Positions 63,189 through 64,000 of a stretch of DNA of 64,000 nt are shown here, one piece after another. The notes under the pieces are model-generated. The model did no database searches, was not told the DNA's origin, and was given only the letters and a program-made list of their open reading frames with translations. Location of the stretch: assembly GCA_029006195.1 (NCBI GenBank), contig JAQXGH010000019.1:1-64000 (forward strand). Reading direction: 5' to 3'. Within the stretch, counting starts at the first letter, position 1, and every line of letters begins with the position of its first letter. The DNA is from Bacillota bacterium (GTDB taxonomy: Bacteria > Bacillota > Clostridia > Peptostreptococcales > Anaerovoracaceae). A program made the position numbers and the translations under genes.

Positions 63189-63890
63189 TTATTTAAGTTC
63201 GTCTATTCTCTTGTTTCTTTCAGCAGCTATCGTTTGGTAAAAGGATGTAACTTTACGAGCAACCTTGCTATCCCATGCCGGGTCAGCTGCATATGTTTTG
63301 TTAACAGAATCTATAGTCTTGCCTTTATAGAATGATCCGCTAGGATCAAGGTAGCTTTTGGCAAGCACCCTGCCGACTGTATCAAGGCATTCTTCTTTTG
63401 AACTGAAGCCGCTATATCCATAACCACAGAGGTTATTAGGATGGAACTGAATTGTTCCGTATGCACTTTCGTGGGAGGCAATTCCTAGAAGCAGCAGGCA
63501 GTTCAGATTGTAATCGTTATCCATCTGATAAAGCTTCTCTTCAAGTCCAACCAGATTGTATCTGGTAACCAGTTTAAGATCAGCAACTGAAACACCGCTT
63601 GGAATACTCATATCCATACTGCACACTTCGGCATATGAATAGGATTTCATTTTGCCATTTTCTTTGACGTCTTTTATAGTCTTTTGGCGAAGTTCCTCGG
63701 CTATATCGATGTCTTTAGCCTGAGCCGCACTTTCTTTAGCGTTTGCCCTAGCCTCTTCTACCGAGTTATTGATCGCTGCCTTTAAAGCATAATTGTATCC
63801 GAAAACAGTAAGGCCCCCACAAAATAGAATTACAGCGAGTGTAATAAGTATCGTATGTTTTATTGAGAATTTTTCTTTTTTAGTATCCAT
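63189..63890 (-). CDS. Membrane-anchored glucosaminidase (GH73-like)
   Basis: A 233-residue protein with one N-terminal membrane segment (about 11-32) and an extracellular domain. After an alanine/charged helical part (40-75), the region 130-225 shows LLGIASHESAYGTIQF with likely catalytic Glu141, NLCGYGYSGFSSKEECLDTV and YAADPAWDSKVARKV, as in N-acetylglucosaminidase domains that cut peptidoglycan. Its start follows 11 bp after the stop of the partial gene upstream, with GGTGGAG before the ATG, so the two are in one operon. Confidence 0.8.
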   Translation of the reverse strand: MDTKKEKFSIKHTILITLAVILFCGGLTVFGYNYALKAAINNSVEEARANAKESAAQAKDIDIAEELRQKTIKDVKENGKMKSYSYAEVCSMDMSIPSGVSVADLKLVTRYNLVGLEEKLYQMDNDYNLNCLLLLGIASHESAYGTIQFHPNNLCGYGYSGFSSKEECLDTVGRVLAKSYLDPSGSFYKGKTIDSVNKTYAADPAWDSKVARKVTSFYQTIAAERNKRIDELK

Positions 63891-63901
63891 TATGCTCCAC
63901 C

Positions 63902-64000
63902 CTACTTCGTATTTACAGCGGGAATTTGAAGATTACCCATCAGTGCTTCCATTACTTCATCTGTTAAGAGGATTTCCCATCCGCCATAACCATCGCCAGA
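63902..64000 (-). CDS. C-terminal fragment of a gene cut by the window end
   Basis: The last 99 bases encode, on the minus strand, 32 codons and a stop: SGDGYGGWEILLTDEV then MEALMGNLQIPAVNTK. The gene continues beyond the window. I do not recognise the family from this part; it is next to a cell-wall hydrolase gene. Confidence 0.6.
   Translation of the reverse strand, partial: SGDGYGGWEILLTDEVMEALMGNLQIPAVNTK

Overview
This window carries the replication origin and about 50 kb of the leftward replichore of a low-to-medium GC Gram-positive anaerobe, most likely a member of the Clostridia (Bacillota). The evidence is the gene order rpmH-rnpA-yidD-yidC-jag-mnmE-mnmG-rsmG-parA-parB on one side of dnaA-dnaN-recF-gyrB-gyrA, the preference for AGA arginine codons, strong AGGAGG ribosome binding sites, a PyrDB/PyrK dihydroorotate dehydrogenase, a short HisG with HisZ, and a flavodoxin-ferredoxin protein typical of anaerobes. 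A narrower placement (for example an Anaerovoracaceae-like lineage) is only a guess.

Layout, left to right. 0-3.6 kb: tRNA-Arg(CCU), trmL, two esterase/lipase genes and alanine racemase. 3.6-4.9 kb: an uncharacterised PD-(D/E)XK-like nuclease gene with unusual codon use, flanked by repeats built on the core CGACAAGT. 4.9-15.8 kb: a purine operon purE-F-M-N-O-H-D-L transcribed leftward behind a ZTP (pfl) riboswitch; AICAR transformylase and IMP cyclohydrolase are separate proteins, and PurF lacks the usual N-terminal cysteine. 15.8-21.4 kb: a flavodoxin/ferredoxin gene and a possible phosphosignalling group (duplicated HTH-like protein, Ser/Thr kinase, PP2C phosphatase, PrsW-type protease) with a secreted hydrolase lipoprotein inside it. 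21.5-26.4 kb: pyrC-K-D-F-B-I operon. 26.5-28.9 kb: polar amino-acid ABC transporter. 29.0-29.3 kb: orphan YefM/Phd-type antitoxin with a remnant of its toxin. 29.4-37.6 kb: his operon, interrupted between hisF and hisI by a second array of CGACAAGT repeats. 37.6-42.1 kb: argC-J-B-D behind tandem ARG boxes. 42.1-51.0 kb: SprT-like protein, parB-parA with two parS sites, rsmG, mnmG, mnmE, jag, yidC, yidD, rnpA, rpmH. 51.0-52.9 kb: bipartite oriC around dnaA, with DnaA boxes on both sides and a DnaA-trio plus AT-rich unwinding element before dnaN. 52.9-64 kb: dnaN-recF, gyrB-gyrA, trpS, then plsC, a shikimate-kinase-like protein, a sugar nucleotidyltransferase and cell-wall genes.

Most genes point away from oriC, so gene direction flips at about 51-53 kb; the exceptions are short (SGNH hydrolase and alr, the lipoprotein hydrolase, plsC with its partner, and the glucosaminidase pair). 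The biosynthetic operons supply purines, pyrimidines, histidine and arginine. No purC, purB, purA, hisE or pyrE is present in the window, so those steps must be encoded elsewhere or done differently.

The strongest candidate for an undescribed system is the nuclease gene bracketed by ~55-bp imperfect direct repeats made of CGACAAGT units, with a third, gene-less array of the same units 26 kb away.
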